Shown here one piece after another: positions 21,401 to 29,433 of a stretch of 64,000 nt of DNA. Each line of letters begins with the position of its first letter. Position 1 is the first letter of the stretch. Under the pieces are notes generated by a model, which was not told the DNA's origin, searched no databases, and saw only the letters and a program-made list of their open reading frames with translations. The DNA lies in assembly GCF_000428905.1 (NCBI RefSeq), contig NZ_KE386815.1:248001-312000 (forward strand), given 5' to 3'. Origin of the DNA: Brumicola pallidula DSM 14239 = ACAM 615. GTDB taxonomy: Bacteria > Pseudomonadota > Gammaproteobacteria > Enterobacterales > Alteromonadaceae. Both the position numbers and the translations under genes were made by a program.

Positions 21401-21813
21401 TCGAGAAAGAAGACAGTGTTAACAGCCAAACGTTTATGCAACACAAAACTGTTTTGCTAATAGAGAATCAAGCCCTAATAGCCAATGCAATGACTACTTT
21501 ATTGCAGGGCTGGGGAGCGTTCGTTTATGTAGCTCATGATGGGAAAAGCGTTAGAAAATTTCAACAACAACCTTGCATTGACTATATTATCGCAGATTAT
21601 CACTTAGATAATGGCGACAACGGTATTGATGTTTGCCAGTCAATCATCGCCTACAGACAACAACATAAACTAAATACGCCCTTATTACTCTTAAGTACGG
21701 CGGATCGTAGCCAAGCAATAAGACAGCAAGCAGACGTACACAATATGATTTATCTACCAAAACCCTTAAAACCCATGGCATTGAAAAGGCTTCTACAAAA
21801 AACCAAACCTTGA
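18403..21813 (+). CDS. crbS: CrbS-like SSS-transporter/hybrid sensor histidine kinase
   Basis: Membrane hybrid kinase of 1136 residues. Residues 1 to about 480 are a sodium:solute symporter-like module with about 12-13 membrane segments. A STAC-like linker (about 520-620) and a PAS domain (about 625-730) follow. The HisKA domain has H784 in AAAGHDLMQPF. The ATPase domain has NLISNAVRYT, DTGRGIAD and GIGLGLTIVEKM. A receiver domain has D1065 in IIADYHLD. This architecture is that of CrbS (NahK-like kinases are related but lack the same pairing). In Vibrio and Pseudomonas CrbS acts with CrbR to turn on acetate scavenging. The start is TTG after AGGAG. Confidence 0.88.
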   Translation: MFSIYTIGLITLVYLGVLFAIAFYGNKKRAASPVIYSLALGIHCTSWAFFGTTTQASQFGWAFVPTYLGVIVVMLFAFPVICKIAKLCRQHNISSLADFIGMRYQHSHIIAGMITLICFIGVVPYIALQLDAITLMLNLMTKDSESLTPSIGFYVVGLMALFAIIFGTRTLDLTEKHTGLMYTIAFESLAKLAGLVIVGLYVCYSLFDGVFDLFIQASKHEATIQILQSDFSIWVFASHVLLGVCSMFCLPRQFHIAFIENNNENELLLARWLFPLFLVCMTIFVLPIALAGNILLDTTQFSTDSFALSIPVSMGNEWVSVTSYIGGLSGATSMVIVATLTMGIMVANSFVTPLWLSTQVLPHLKKNLAPANILRIRQFTIILVLGIAYWYHLNISQTAPLVKSGFIALSLLAQMFPTIILGVYWKNATKLSALFGTLMGAGCWAYFILYPSILSSYYFADAITDYDLAIGFYISFISNTVIFVAISLFNSAKNKYSNSRNEVAKRFNAQSSLTLPVNERKSNFQIPTNDLLALINRVIPEKLATAFSDRVSLSDAANLAYVEPSVLAHAERLLSSHVGNASARILLAAISINKKEDINELTEWIEQASQTFQFNHELLQSSVAHIPQGISVIGSDMSLIAWNQKYIELFDYPKHFLRVGMHLREILQFNASRGLMNQPDTDLSSEELIERRIAYTLSGSAYKFIRDNKNGRVIEIAGSPLPGGGFVTTYNDISEYIHIQRQLEESKVELETRVEQRTAELNSAKLDAEMANTSKTKFLAAAGHDLMQPFNAASLFASMLHQRLKSADDKELTQGLVNALENADQLLSMLLDMTKLESGLFKPDMHSFSLNPLLKNLVNEYAVVAQQKHLSIDYIETNVWVHSDRRLLNRIIQNLISNAVRYTEAGRILVGVRRRNENKIEICVLDTGRGIADDQKRLIFDEFKQLDNKGNNEGIGLGLTIVEKMSQLLNHDVKVQSIVDKGTQFSIRLQRSKRGTMPTVEKEDSVNSQTFMQHKTVLLIENQALIANAMTTLLQGWGAFVYVAHDGKSVRKFQQQPCIDYIIADYHLDNGDNGIDVCQSIIAYRQQHKLNTPLLLLSTADRSQAIRQQADVHNMIYLPKPLKPMALKRLLQKTKP

Positions 21814-21978
21814 ACCGGTATTATTTAGAACAATATTTAGGACTACTCAAACACTAACACTAATCAACCCTTTCCTTGCTGCACTCGGGCTTATTATTGT
21901 CATGATGTGTTTGAGCTGGTCAGCTGGCATATTTAAGAACTAGCATCACCGTTTCTTATACAACAAACGGGCGCTTCA

Positions 21979-22533
21979 TTAAAATCGTGGAATAAGCTTA
22001 ATAGCGCCTTCAACTACTTTCATAGTTAGTGGCAACTTACTTAATAAGGCAACTTTAGGAATGCTAGTATCTAACTTATATACAGGGTTAACAGCCAAAA
22101 AAGTATTTATTACTTGCATAACTTCACCGTCAAGTAAGGCCAAATTACCGCTGAAGCCACCCGCGTTAATATTGGAGTCTAGTAATTTTACATTGCGTAA
22201 GAAGATAGCTTTTCTCTCACTATCATAAAAAGGGCTACCTTCTATTTGTAAAGTTAAACGCACTGGGTACTGTAACAAAAAGGCATTGATCTTAGCGCTT
22301 GAATCAACGCTGAGCGAAACCACGTCCCGATTATCCGGACCAATGTTTACTGTCAAGCTAGTGACTTCAACTTGCACTGGAAAACCCATTAAGCTTATTT
22401 CTTCTCTTAGCTTGGGTAGTTGTTGATCCAATGCAGCTTCGATTTGTGAGTTTGTAAATGAATAAACCGTTATACCTTGCGTGCTAGTGCATGCGGTTAA
22501 AAATAACGTACCAATAATAAGTAAAATTCTCAT
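21979..22533 (-). CDS. YceB-like lipoprotein (DUF1439)
   Basis: Predicted outer-membrane lipoprotein of 184 residues, close to the length of E. coli YceB (186). The signal peptide ends in the lipobox LTAC at Cys15. The remainder is a tubular lipid-binding-type DUF1439 domain (FTNSQIEAALDQQLP; the block LDGEVMQVINTFLAVNPVYKL near the C-terminus). Function is unknown in the family. The gene is convergent with the kinase gene and upstream of no obvious partner. Confidence 0.8.
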   Translation of the reverse strand: MRILLIIGTLFLTACTSTQGITVYSFTNSQIEAALDQQLPKLREEISLMGFPVQVEVTSLTVNIGPDNRDVVSLSVDSSAKINAFLLQYPVRLTLQIEGSPFYDSERKAIFLRNVKLLDSNINAGGFSGNLALLDGEVMQVINTFLAVNPVYKLDTSIPKVALLSKLPLTMKVVEGAIKLIPRF

Positions 22534-22695
22534 GAAAACCTTCGTATTATATGAGTAGAGAGCATTAATAACCGCCTAAAAATCGCTCAGTGCGGCTTTA
22601 ATAACGACCAATCTTTGATTATTTTCACATACACTCAACAAGACATTTGCAGCTGTAAGCTCAATTTCAGTCGCATCATTCTGGGCAGGGCGTTA

Positions 22696-23385
22696 TTACA
22701 AACTCCCTCCCTTATCCTTTTCTATTGCGGCGTCTAACCTATGAAGTAATTCAGCTCTGGCTTTTAACTTGGTATTATAGTGAGCCTTCATGTCTAACTT
22801 CGTCATCGCTTGAGCAATAAAAGTAACCGTGGGCAAGAATTCAGATTCACTCACCACTTTGTCTAAAAAACCCGCTGTAATAGCGTCTTGCGGTGACACC
22901 ATTTCAGCTAAAATAACACTGCGGTTGAAGAATACAGGGGCCAACCGACCTCGAGCTAATTCAACACCGGCATCATGCATACTCATGCCAATCGCCACTT
23001 CATTCAAACCTATTTTAAAATTGCCTTCCACACCTATTCTGTAGTCCGCAGAAAGTAATAAAAAAGCCCCCTTTGCGACAGCATGACCAGGACAAGCAAC
23101 AAGCACCGGAAACGGAAATGCAAGCAGTCGTCGAGATAAGGTTGAGCCCTTCTCAACCAACTGCATTGCTAAGCTCATGCTTTCTCGCATTACGTTTAAG
23201 TCATATCCACCAGATAGCATGCCTTGTTTACCGGTGATCACAACAACCGCTTTAGCTTGTTCAGCTTGGTCGAGCGCGTTATTCATTTGATCAATAACTT
23301 GATGCGAAATTGCATTTACTTTGCCGTTTTGAATGGTAATAGTGGCAACTTTTTTTTCAATTTGAATAGCAACAACGTCAGTCAT
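22696..23385 (-). CDS. Crotonase-fold enoyl-CoA hydratase/isomerase family protein
   Basis: Short crotonase (229 residues; typical members have 255-270). The oxyanion-hole segments are visible: MLSGGYDLNVM and GHAVAKGAFLLLSADYRIG. One catalytic Glu is present in LNEVAIGM. The position normally filled by the first Glu (as in GGGCELALACD) is a hydrophobic AFLLL. Classical hydratase chemistry is therefore doubtful; isomerase, hydrolase or non-enzymatic roles are possible. It lies between the yceB-like gene and the crbR-like gene on the same strand. Confidence 0.8.
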   Translation of the reverse strand: MTDVVAIQIEKKVATITIQNGKVNAISHQVIDQMNNALDQAEQAKAVVVITGKQGMLSGGYDLNVMRESMSLAMQLVEKGSTLSRRLLAFPFPVLVACPGHAVAKGAFLLLSADYRIGVEGNFKIGLNEVAIGMSMHDAGVELARGRLAPVFFNRSVILAEMVSPQDAITAGFLDKVVSESEFLPTVTFIAQAMTKLDMKAHYNTKLKARAELLHRLDAAIEKDKGGSL

Positions 23386-23507
23386 ATGTTTCTCCTAAGG
23401 GTCACTTCTATGGGTTTAATTTAAAAATGTAATTTCTGCCGAATCTAGCAAAAATTAGCTGCAAGCAACATTTTATCTTTTTAGGCTGTCATAGCCAAAA
23501 GCATGCG

Positions 23508-24149
23508 TTATTCAAACGACATTAGTTGTTTAAAAATAACCCCTGCCTGAGTTCGATTGTTTACATTTAACTTTCGCAAACAAGCCGAAGCGTGCTGTTT
23601 AACAGTACTTTCTGAAATATCTAACTCGTAAGCTATCTGCTTATTTAACAATCCGTCAGCCATCATCCTGAGTACCTTTAATTGATGCGGCGTTAATTGT
23701 TCAATACGTTGCAAGGCATCATTGCCATCAATTGACGCATGCTCGCCTAAATGAGTTAAGTTTTCAGGTAACCACTCATTGCCATTCAGAACATCTGATA
23801 CAGCTTCATTGATCAACTCTAACGAAGTCGATTTTGGGATAAATGCACTGGCTCCCAATTGTAAGGCTTTGACAATCAGTGACGGCGTTTCTTCAGCCGA
23901 CACAACCACAATCAAAATGTTTGGAAATTCAGCACGAATTTGACTTAAGCCGGCCAATCCTGAGTTACCCGGCATTTTTAAATCGAGGAAAAGTAAGTCA
24001 ATATCATCATGCAAGTTAAGCTGTTTTATAGTGGAATGAAAATCGGCAGATTCTAGTAAGCCATCACCTAACAGGTCGCTTAACGCCTGTTTGAGTGCGT
24101 TTCTAAATAAGGGATGATCATCAGCAATTAATGCTTTGATTTTGTCCAT
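23508..24149 (-). CDS. crbR: CrbR-like NarL/LuxR-family response regulator
   Basis: Two-component transcription factor of 213 residues. The receiver domain (1-120) has the acidic pocket IADDHP, phospho-acceptor D56 in LLFLDLKMP and the conserved Lys in FIPKSTS. The LuxR-type HTH (about 148-205) reads LTPHQLKVLRMMADGLLNKQ then ISESTVKQHASACLRKL. It is the natural partner of the SSS-type hybrid kinase 1.7 kb away, matching the CrbS/CrbR pair that activates acetyl-CoA synthetase. A terminator at 24264-24287 separates it from the upstream receptor gene. Confidence 0.8.
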   Translation of the reverse strand: MDKIKALIADDHPLFRNALKQALSDLLGDGLLESADFHSTIKQLNLHDDIDLLFLDLKMPGNSGLAGLSQIRAEFPNILIVVVSAEETPSLIVKALQLGASAFIPKSTSLELINEAVSDVLNGNEWLPENLTHLGEHASIDGNDALQRIEQLTPHQLKVLRMMADGLLNKQIAYELDISESTVKQHASACLRKLNVNNRTQAGVIFKQLMSFE

Positions 24150-24263
24150 GTGGAAAATTAATGCCTTTGTACATTGGGGGTATGAATAGTAGAGGGTGTT
24201 AAATTAAGAGTCAATTTGAAAAGAGTTAAAAATTTTATTCTGTTGTATGCTCGTCATTCAAAA

Positions 24264-24287
24264 GCAAAAAAGGGGCGCTAGCCCCTA
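24264..24287 (-). terminator. Rho-independent terminator of the TonB receptor gene
   Basis: AGGGGC (24271-24276) and GCCCCT (24281-24286) form a GC-rich stem with a 4-base loop. On the minus strand it is followed directly by six to seven T. It lies 16 bases after the receptor stop codon. Confidence 0.85.
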
Positions 24288-24302
24288 AAGGACACATGAA
24301 AT

Positions 24303-26594
24303 CTAGAATCTATAGCCTACTGTCAGGTGAACCGTTCTGGGGTCACCATAATAGCCAATAAGTGTAAAGTCACCACCTAAGCCGGCTAGTAAAGTGCCAT
24401 CATCTGCTACGCCAACGAAATCATAACCTCCGACTAAGTACTCTTCATCCGTAAGGTTTTTACCATGTAAGCTGGCATACCAATCACCCTCAACACTTTG
24501 CCAATTAATGCTCACATTAAATAGACCATATGCTTCTTGCTCTAACAATGTGCTGGTTTCAAATAACAGATAGTCACCTCTGTGGTAATATCCTGCGTTC
24601 ATCGTAAAATCACCTACATCCGATTCAATGACGTAATTAGCCGATAAATTTACCGTTTGGCTAGGTGTGTTTGCTAGGCCAATCAGTGGTGGAACGGAGT
24701 TGTTTTTCTCAATTTTATCATCAATGTAGCCATACGCGAGATTGAAAGTAAGGTAGTCGCTAGCAACATACGTCACTTCCGCTTCAACACCTTTTGCCGA
24801 GGTTGCTGCTACGTTTCGCAGCACTTGCAGCAAATCAGTAGCGGTGTTGCCGTTACCAAGACCAACGTACTGGCGATCTTTATGATCAAGTGAGAACAAC
24901 GTTACGTTGGTTCTAAAATTGTCATTCCAATCCGCTTTTAAACCCACTTCATATGAATCAACAATTTCAGGATTAACCCCGTCTTCGTTAGTTGTCGCTC
25001 TTGGATTAAAGGTACCTGACTTGAAACCTTGCGAGAAGCTTGCAAACAACATCATGTTATCAGCAGCTTGATACTCTAAGCCTAAACGCGGTGTAAAACG
25101 CGTCCAGTTTTCAGTTTTGGGCGCATCGAGTATGCCATCACCGTTGCTATCGCTGCCGAGTACCGTTGGCACTAGCTGTCCATCAGGTCTGGTATAGCCC
25201 GGGATCCAGTTAGACTGAGGATAGACGTTATCAAATATCAAGCCATTATTTACAATGGCTGTCTTGTCTTCGTCTGTATATCTTCCGCCTACTGTCATCG
25301 ACAACTCATCTGTTACTTGGAACGTCGCTTGAGAGTATATAGCCCAGCTCTCAGAGTTATTGCACCCAGTTACTTCTCTAGTCAAACCAGGACTACCAAA
25401 AACATCGCGACCGAATAAACCAAGAATGGCATCAAAATTACCGCACGACTCACCGTCATATAAATATAAACCACTGACCATATTGACGCGGTCACCTGCG
25501 TAGTTCATCTGCAGTTCATGCGTGTTGTTCTCATCCGTATATTCGGCAGGTACGTCGAATATATCTAAGGCGGTATTATCAAAATCAATGTTAGTTGGTG
25601 AATAGCCCTCACGATACGAACCAATATATTTAAATTCCATTGCATCACTGAAGTCATAGCGGATCATCAGGCTGTAACCTTCCAGCTCAACTAAGTTTGT
25701 TGTAGGTAGGCTCGTGTATGAATCGTAAACGCTGTCTGGCACGGGTGCGTTAGTCCTTACGCTCGGTAGAAGGCGATAACCTCCTTTTGCGTTTGACGTA
25801 TCTCTGGTTTTATCCCAATTGAACTTCACAAAGAGATCATCAGACGCTCTAAACTCAACGTCAACCCGCGCTGCCCATAAATCTTTGTTGTAGTTCTCTC
25901 GGTCTTGATTTGGTAATGCAGATTGTAAAAACTCGCCAAAACCATCTCGGCTTAAGTCTGCAAAACCGAAGCCGACATAAAGTTTGTCATCAAGAATAGG
26001 TAACTGTCCGGTTAACTTAATATCACGTTGGGAATAACTACCTAGCGTAGTTTGTGCATTAAACTCTGTGCCGCCGGTCATTTCTTTAGTCACGTATTTA
26101 ATGGCACCTCCAATGGTGTTTTTGCCGTAAAGAGTTCCCTGAGGACCGCGCAATACCTCTATTCTTTCAACATCAATTAGGTCTAATACAGCACCTTGTG
26201 GGCGCGCCATATAAACATCATCAATATAAATACCAACGCCAGGCTCATAGCCCCACAATGGGTCTTGTTGGCCTACACCCCGAATGAAAGCAGTCAACGT
26301 TGAGTTGGTACCGCGACTGGTCTGCAATGTTGTGTTAGGCGAAAATTGTTGTATCTCGGTAATAACCGAAATACCCTTTTCACTGAGTTCTTTGGCCCCA
26401 ATTGAAGTGACCGCGATAGGCACTTCCTGTAAATTTTCAGACGTCTTACGCGCTGTTACTTGAATTCTTTCTAGTTTACTTTCTTTAACTTCTTGTATTT
26501 CTTGCGCTTGAACTTGTGGCCCTATTGATAAAGCGGCACTTACCGCTAATGCGCACAGCGCAAGTTGAGGCTTTTTATTCATTGTCGTCTTCAT
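24303..26594 (-). CDS. TonB-dependent outer-membrane receptor
   Basis: Outer-membrane active transporter of 763 residues. A signal peptide (about residues 1-30, ending VQAQE) is followed by a TonB-box-like segment (LERIQVTARK). The plug domain (about 45-160) includes GVGIYIDDVYMARPQGAV and VEVLRGPQGTLYGKNT-type sequence. The 22-strand barrel ends with the expected terminal Phe (LTVGYRF). It resembles the FecA/IroN-type receptors that marine bacteria use for organic substrates. Divergent from a GntP permease and hydroxybutyrate genes, it may take up polyester oligomers, but the ligand is inferred only from context. ATG 26594 follows AAGGGG. Confidence 0.92.
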   Translation of the reverse strand: MKTTMNKKPQLALCALAVSAALSIGPQVQAQEIQEVKESKLERIQVTARKTSENLQEVPIAVTSIGAKELSEKGISVITEIQQFSPNTTLQTSRGTNSTLTAFIRGVGQQDPLWGYEPGVGIYIDDVYMARPQGAVLDLIDVERIEVLRGPQGTLYGKNTIGGAIKYVTKEMTGGTEFNAQTTLGSYSQRDIKLTGQLPILDDKLYVGFGFADLSRDGFGEFLQSALPNQDRENYNKDLWAARVDVEFRASDDLFVKFNWDKTRDTSNAKGGYRLLPSVRTNAPVPDSVYDSYTSLPTTNLVELEGYSLMIRYDFSDAMEFKYIGSYREGYSPTNIDFDNTALDIFDVPAEYTDENNTHELQMNYAGDRVNMVSGLYLYDGESCGNFDAILGLFGRDVFGSPGLTREVTGCNNSESWAIYSQATFQVTDELSMTVGGRYTDEDKTAIVNNGLIFDNVYPQSNWIPGYTRPDGQLVPTVLGSDSNGDGILDAPKTENWTRFTPRLGLEYQAADNMMLFASFSQGFKSGTFNPRATTNEDGVNPEIVDSYEVGLKADWNDNFRTNVTLFSLDHKDRQYVGLGNGNTATDLLQVLRNVAATSAKGVEAEVTYVASDYLTFNLAYGYIDDKIEKNNSVPPLIGLANTPSQTVNLSANYVIESDVGDFTMNAGYYHRGDYLLFETSTLLEQEAYGLFNVSINWQSVEGDWYASLHGKNLTDEEYLVGGYDFVGVADDGTLLAGLGGDFTLIGYYGDPRTVHLTVGYRF

Positions 26595-26696
26595 TTTTAT
26601 CCCCTTAAAGGTATTTCTGTCGGTAGTGTTAACTAATTATTCTTGCTAGCAGTAGCGGTCTGTTACTAATCTAGGGCAAAAATGCAAAAAGGTAAC

Positions 26697-26712
26697 TAGT
26701 ACCATCGTACTA
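26697..26712. promoter_or_regulatory. Perfect inverted repeat in a divergent promoter region; candidate operator
   Basis: TAGTACCATCGTACTA has perfect 6-bp arms and a 4-base spacer. It lies 103 bases from the TonB-receptor start and 105 bases from the permease start, central to the divergent gap. NarL/LuxR-type regulators often bind such sites, and a CrbR-like regulator is encoded nearby, but which protein binds is unknown. Confidence 0.45.
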
Positions 26713-26816
26713 TGGGCAATGCAGCCCTTATGTATCAAACTTACTTCTCACCAACTTGTTGTAGCTATGCAATCTGCGGTCACAGATTTTTCACTCGGCA
26801 ATTAGGAAAAAAAATA

Positions 26817-28112
26817 ATGATAAGTTTAATTGGCTTGGTAGGTGGTTTGGGTCTACTAATATGGCTCACGATCCGCGGGATGAACCTATTTATAGCAGCT
26901 CCGTTGTGTGCATTGGTTGTTGGACTGACTAGTGGGCTCCCGGTATTTAGTGGCGAAAGTAACTTTGTAGAAACATACATGTCAGGATTTACTGGTTTTA
27001 TTGCGTCTTGGTTTTTCATGTTTTTATTGGGTGCACTGTTTGGTAAATTTATGGAGGACACCGGCGCAGCCGATGCTTTATCCAAATGGATTGTCAGCAA
27101 ATTAGGTTATAAACAAGCGGTTTTTGCTGTGGTTGCCGCATGCGCCATTCTTACCTACGGCGGCGTGAGTGTATTTGTAGTGGCTTTTTCGGTTTACCCG
27201 ATGGCCCTGAGTTTATTTAAGGATGCAAACTTACCTCGACGCTTCATACCCGCGACGATGGCCTTCGGGTCCGTTACTTTTACCATGACATCGGCGGGTT
27301 CACCTGAAATTCAAAATTGGATCCCAATAAAATATTTAGGTACCTCACCTTTCGCGGCATGGGAAGTGAGTTTGGTGGTTGCCATATTTATGGCGCTTTT
27401 TGGCTACTGGTGGCTTAAGCGCATGGTAGGTAAAGCGGTATTAGCCGGGGAAGTATTTGAAGCAAAACCGGAAGATCCTGAAATAAAAGAGCGTACCTAT
27501 CCTCACCCAATTACGGGTTTTATTCCGCTTTTAGTTGTTCTTTTATTATCATTCTTTTTGCACGAATCGTTAGCTCAACTTGCCTTAATAGTCGCATTAG
27601 GAGGCGGTGTATTGACCCTAATGATAATTAATTTTAAGTATTTTCAAAACCTAGGAAAAGCGGTTAATTTAGGTACTACAGGTGCCCTACTTGCCATCGG
27701 CAATACCTCTGCAGTGGTCGGTTTTGGTGCGATTGCACAAACCACCAGCGCATTTCAAGAAACCGTTCAAGTAATGACACAAATTCCGGGTAATGAACTA
27801 ATCGGGGCAGCAATTGCCGTTAGCGTTATTGCGGGCCTAACAGGCTCTGCTTCAGGTGGACAAGCAATTGCACTGCCTTTAGTCGGACCACATTATTTAG
27901 ATCAGGGCGTGGATCCAGAAGAATTGCATCGAATTGTCGCAATAGCCTCTGGTGCCTTGGATTCTTTACCGCATAATGGTTATGTTGTCACGACTATTCG
28001 CGCAATATGCCATGAAACGCACCAGCGAGCATATGGTCCGATGGCCGCCTTAACCGTTGCTGTGCCACTTATTGGCTTAACGCTAGCCATTGCCCTATTC
28101 ATCATATTCTAG
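26817..28112 (+). CDS. GntP family permease, candidate 3-hydroxybutyrate transporter
   Basis: Inner-membrane proton symporter of the GntP family, 431 residues from ATG 26817 (AGGA upstream). A longer frame from 26712 adds a Cys-rich N-terminus unlike the family and covers the promoter region. About 12 membrane segments are seen; TYGGVSVFVVAFSVYPMA and the block GLTGSASGGQAIALPLV are family hallmarks. GntP members carry gluconate or short hydroxy acids; in Pseudomonas a GntP permease sits beside 3-hydroxybutyrate dehydrogenase. Here it heads an operon with two exported hydrolases, which favours 3-hydroxybutyrate. Confidence 0.87.
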   Translation: MISLIGLVGGLGLLIWLTIRGMNLFIAAPLCALVVGLTSGLPVFSGESNFVETYMSGFTGFIASWFFMFLLGALFGKFMEDTGAADALSKWIVSKLGYKQAVFAVVAACAILTYGGVSVFVVAFSVYPMALSLFKDANLPRRFIPATMAFGSVTFTMTSAGSPEIQNWIPIKYLGTSPFAAWEVSLVVAIFMALFGYWWLKRMVGKAVLAGEVFEAKPEDPEIKERTYPHPITGFIPLLVVLLLSFFLHESLAQLALIVALGGGVLTLMIINFKYFQNLGKAVNLGTTGALLAIGNTSAVVGFGAIAQTTSAFQETVQVMTQIPGNELIGAAIAVSVIAGLTGSASGGQAIALPLVGPHYLDQGVDPEELHRIVAIASGALDSLPHNGYVVTTIRAICHETHQRAYGPMAALTVAVPLIGLTLAIALFIIF

Positions 28113-28124
28113 GAATCAACCCAT

Positions 28125-29420
28125 ATGCAAAATCACGTTTCAAAAAGCCGGTTATTACAAATACTAGGCAAGCGCCTTAATTTCGCTTTGCACCAGCAAA
28201 GTGTGGCGAGAAAGGCAGCATTGCTTTTTGTGCTTGCTTTTTCGCTTACGGTTATATCGATAAGCCGATCCGTTATAGCACAGGAAAGTTCGGATACGCA
28301 GCCACAATTACTAAGCCAAAAACAAGTACACAGTATTGCAGACTTTACAACATTCAATGGCCAAAGTATTAAAGAGGTGAAATTAGGATGGGAAAGTTAC
28401 GGTGAATTAAACGCCGATAAATCAAACGCGATTCTGATAACACATTACTTCACAGGGACTTCTCATGCGGCAGGTAAATATGCGGCATCCGATGCCACAA
28501 GTGGTTATTGGGATAGTATTATTGGGCCGAACAAAGCCATAGATACTAATAAGTTTTTTGTTGTCAGCATGGACAGCTTGGCAAATCTAAATGTAAAAGA
28601 CAAAAATGTAATCACAACCGGTCCAGCCAGCATCAATCCTGCCACAGGCAATCCTTATGGCCTCACATTCCCGGTTATTACTATGCGAGATATGGTCAAT
28701 ACACAAAAGTCATTACTGGAGTCACTTGGCATTCAAAAACTATATGCGGTAGCGGGCCCCTCAATGGGGTCAATGCAGGCAATAGAATGGGCTACGGCTT
28801 ATCCTGATCAGGTCGAGCGACTTATATCAGTCATAGGCTCGTCGTTTAGTGATGCTTGGACAACCGCTGCACTCGAACAATGGACAATACCCATTAAGCT
28901 CGATCAATATTGGCAACAAGGTAACTATTACAAATCCCAGCCACCGACCGAAGGATTAACAGCTGCACTCATGTTTATTACGCAAGTAGCACTGACGCCT
29001 GATTACTTTAATCAAGTTGGTGTGGACCTAAAACATCAGCCACTGGAGTCAAAGCCACTGATGGATATACAGGCGCGTCATGGTATTAATGATTGGTTGT
29101 ACAATAGAGCAAAAGGGCGCGCTGAAAACATGGATGCTAATAGCTTGCTGTATTTGGTGAGAGCCTGCCAACTCTTCATGGCTGGACAAAAACAAGATCT
29201 ACGCACCGGCCTAAAGCAAATGACCGCCAAATCGCTATTTTTGCCGGCTACGACAGACTTATTGCTGATGCCATACAATGCACGCAACACTTATAAAGAA
29301 CTAAAAGAGATGAACAAAGACACTAAAATTGCTGAGATCCAAGGTCATTTGGGACATTTGGAAGGCGTATTGAACATTCATAAACACAGCGCAACCATCG
29401 CTGCATTTTTAGCTGAATAG
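28125..29420 (+). CDS. Exported alpha/beta hydrolase of the homoserine O-acetyltransferase (MetX) fold
   Basis: 431 residues. A long n-region followed by a hydrophobic segment (about 31-47) and ...VIAQE looks like a signal peptide, so the enzyme is probably periplasmic or secreted. That is unlike true MetX, which is cytosolic. The MetX-type fold is clear: nucleophile S213 in AVAGPSMGSMQAIEW, acid D378 in ATTDLLLMP and the histidine in GHLGHLEG (about 408-411). It starts 12 bases after the permease and ends 13 bases before a PHB-depolymerase-like lipoprotein. A hydrolase for hydroxyalkanoate oligomers is more likely than methionine synthesis; this is inference. Confidence 0.78.
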   Translation: MQNHVSKSRLLQILGKRLNFALHQQSVARKAALLFVLAFSLTVISISRSVIAQESSDTQPQLLSQKQVHSIADFTTFNGQSIKEVKLGWESYGELNADKSNAILITHYFTGTSHAAGKYAASDATSGYWDSIIGPNKAIDTNKFFVVSMDSLANLNVKDKNVITTGPASINPATGNPYGLTFPVITMRDMVNTQKSLLESLGIQKLYAVAGPSMGSMQAIEWATAYPDQVERLISVIGSSFSDAWTTAALEQWTIPIKLDQYWQQGNYYKSQPPTEGLTAALMFITQVALTPDYFNQVGVDLKHQPLESKPLMDIQARHGINDWLYNRAKGRAENMDANSLLYLVRACQLFMAGQKQDLRTGLKQMTAKSLFLPATTDLLLMPYNARNTYKELKEMNKDTKIAEIQGHLGHLEGVLNIHKHSATIAAFLAE

Positions 29421-29433
29421 CCGAGAGGGTTAC

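Noticed and set aside
21840-21945. A short plus-strand frame after crbS that reads like a membrane helix (NPFLAALGLIIVMMCLSW)
   Set aside because: It has no usable start codon or ribosome-binding site; the only ATG lies inside the hydrophobic stretch. It may be a relic of a small membrane protein.
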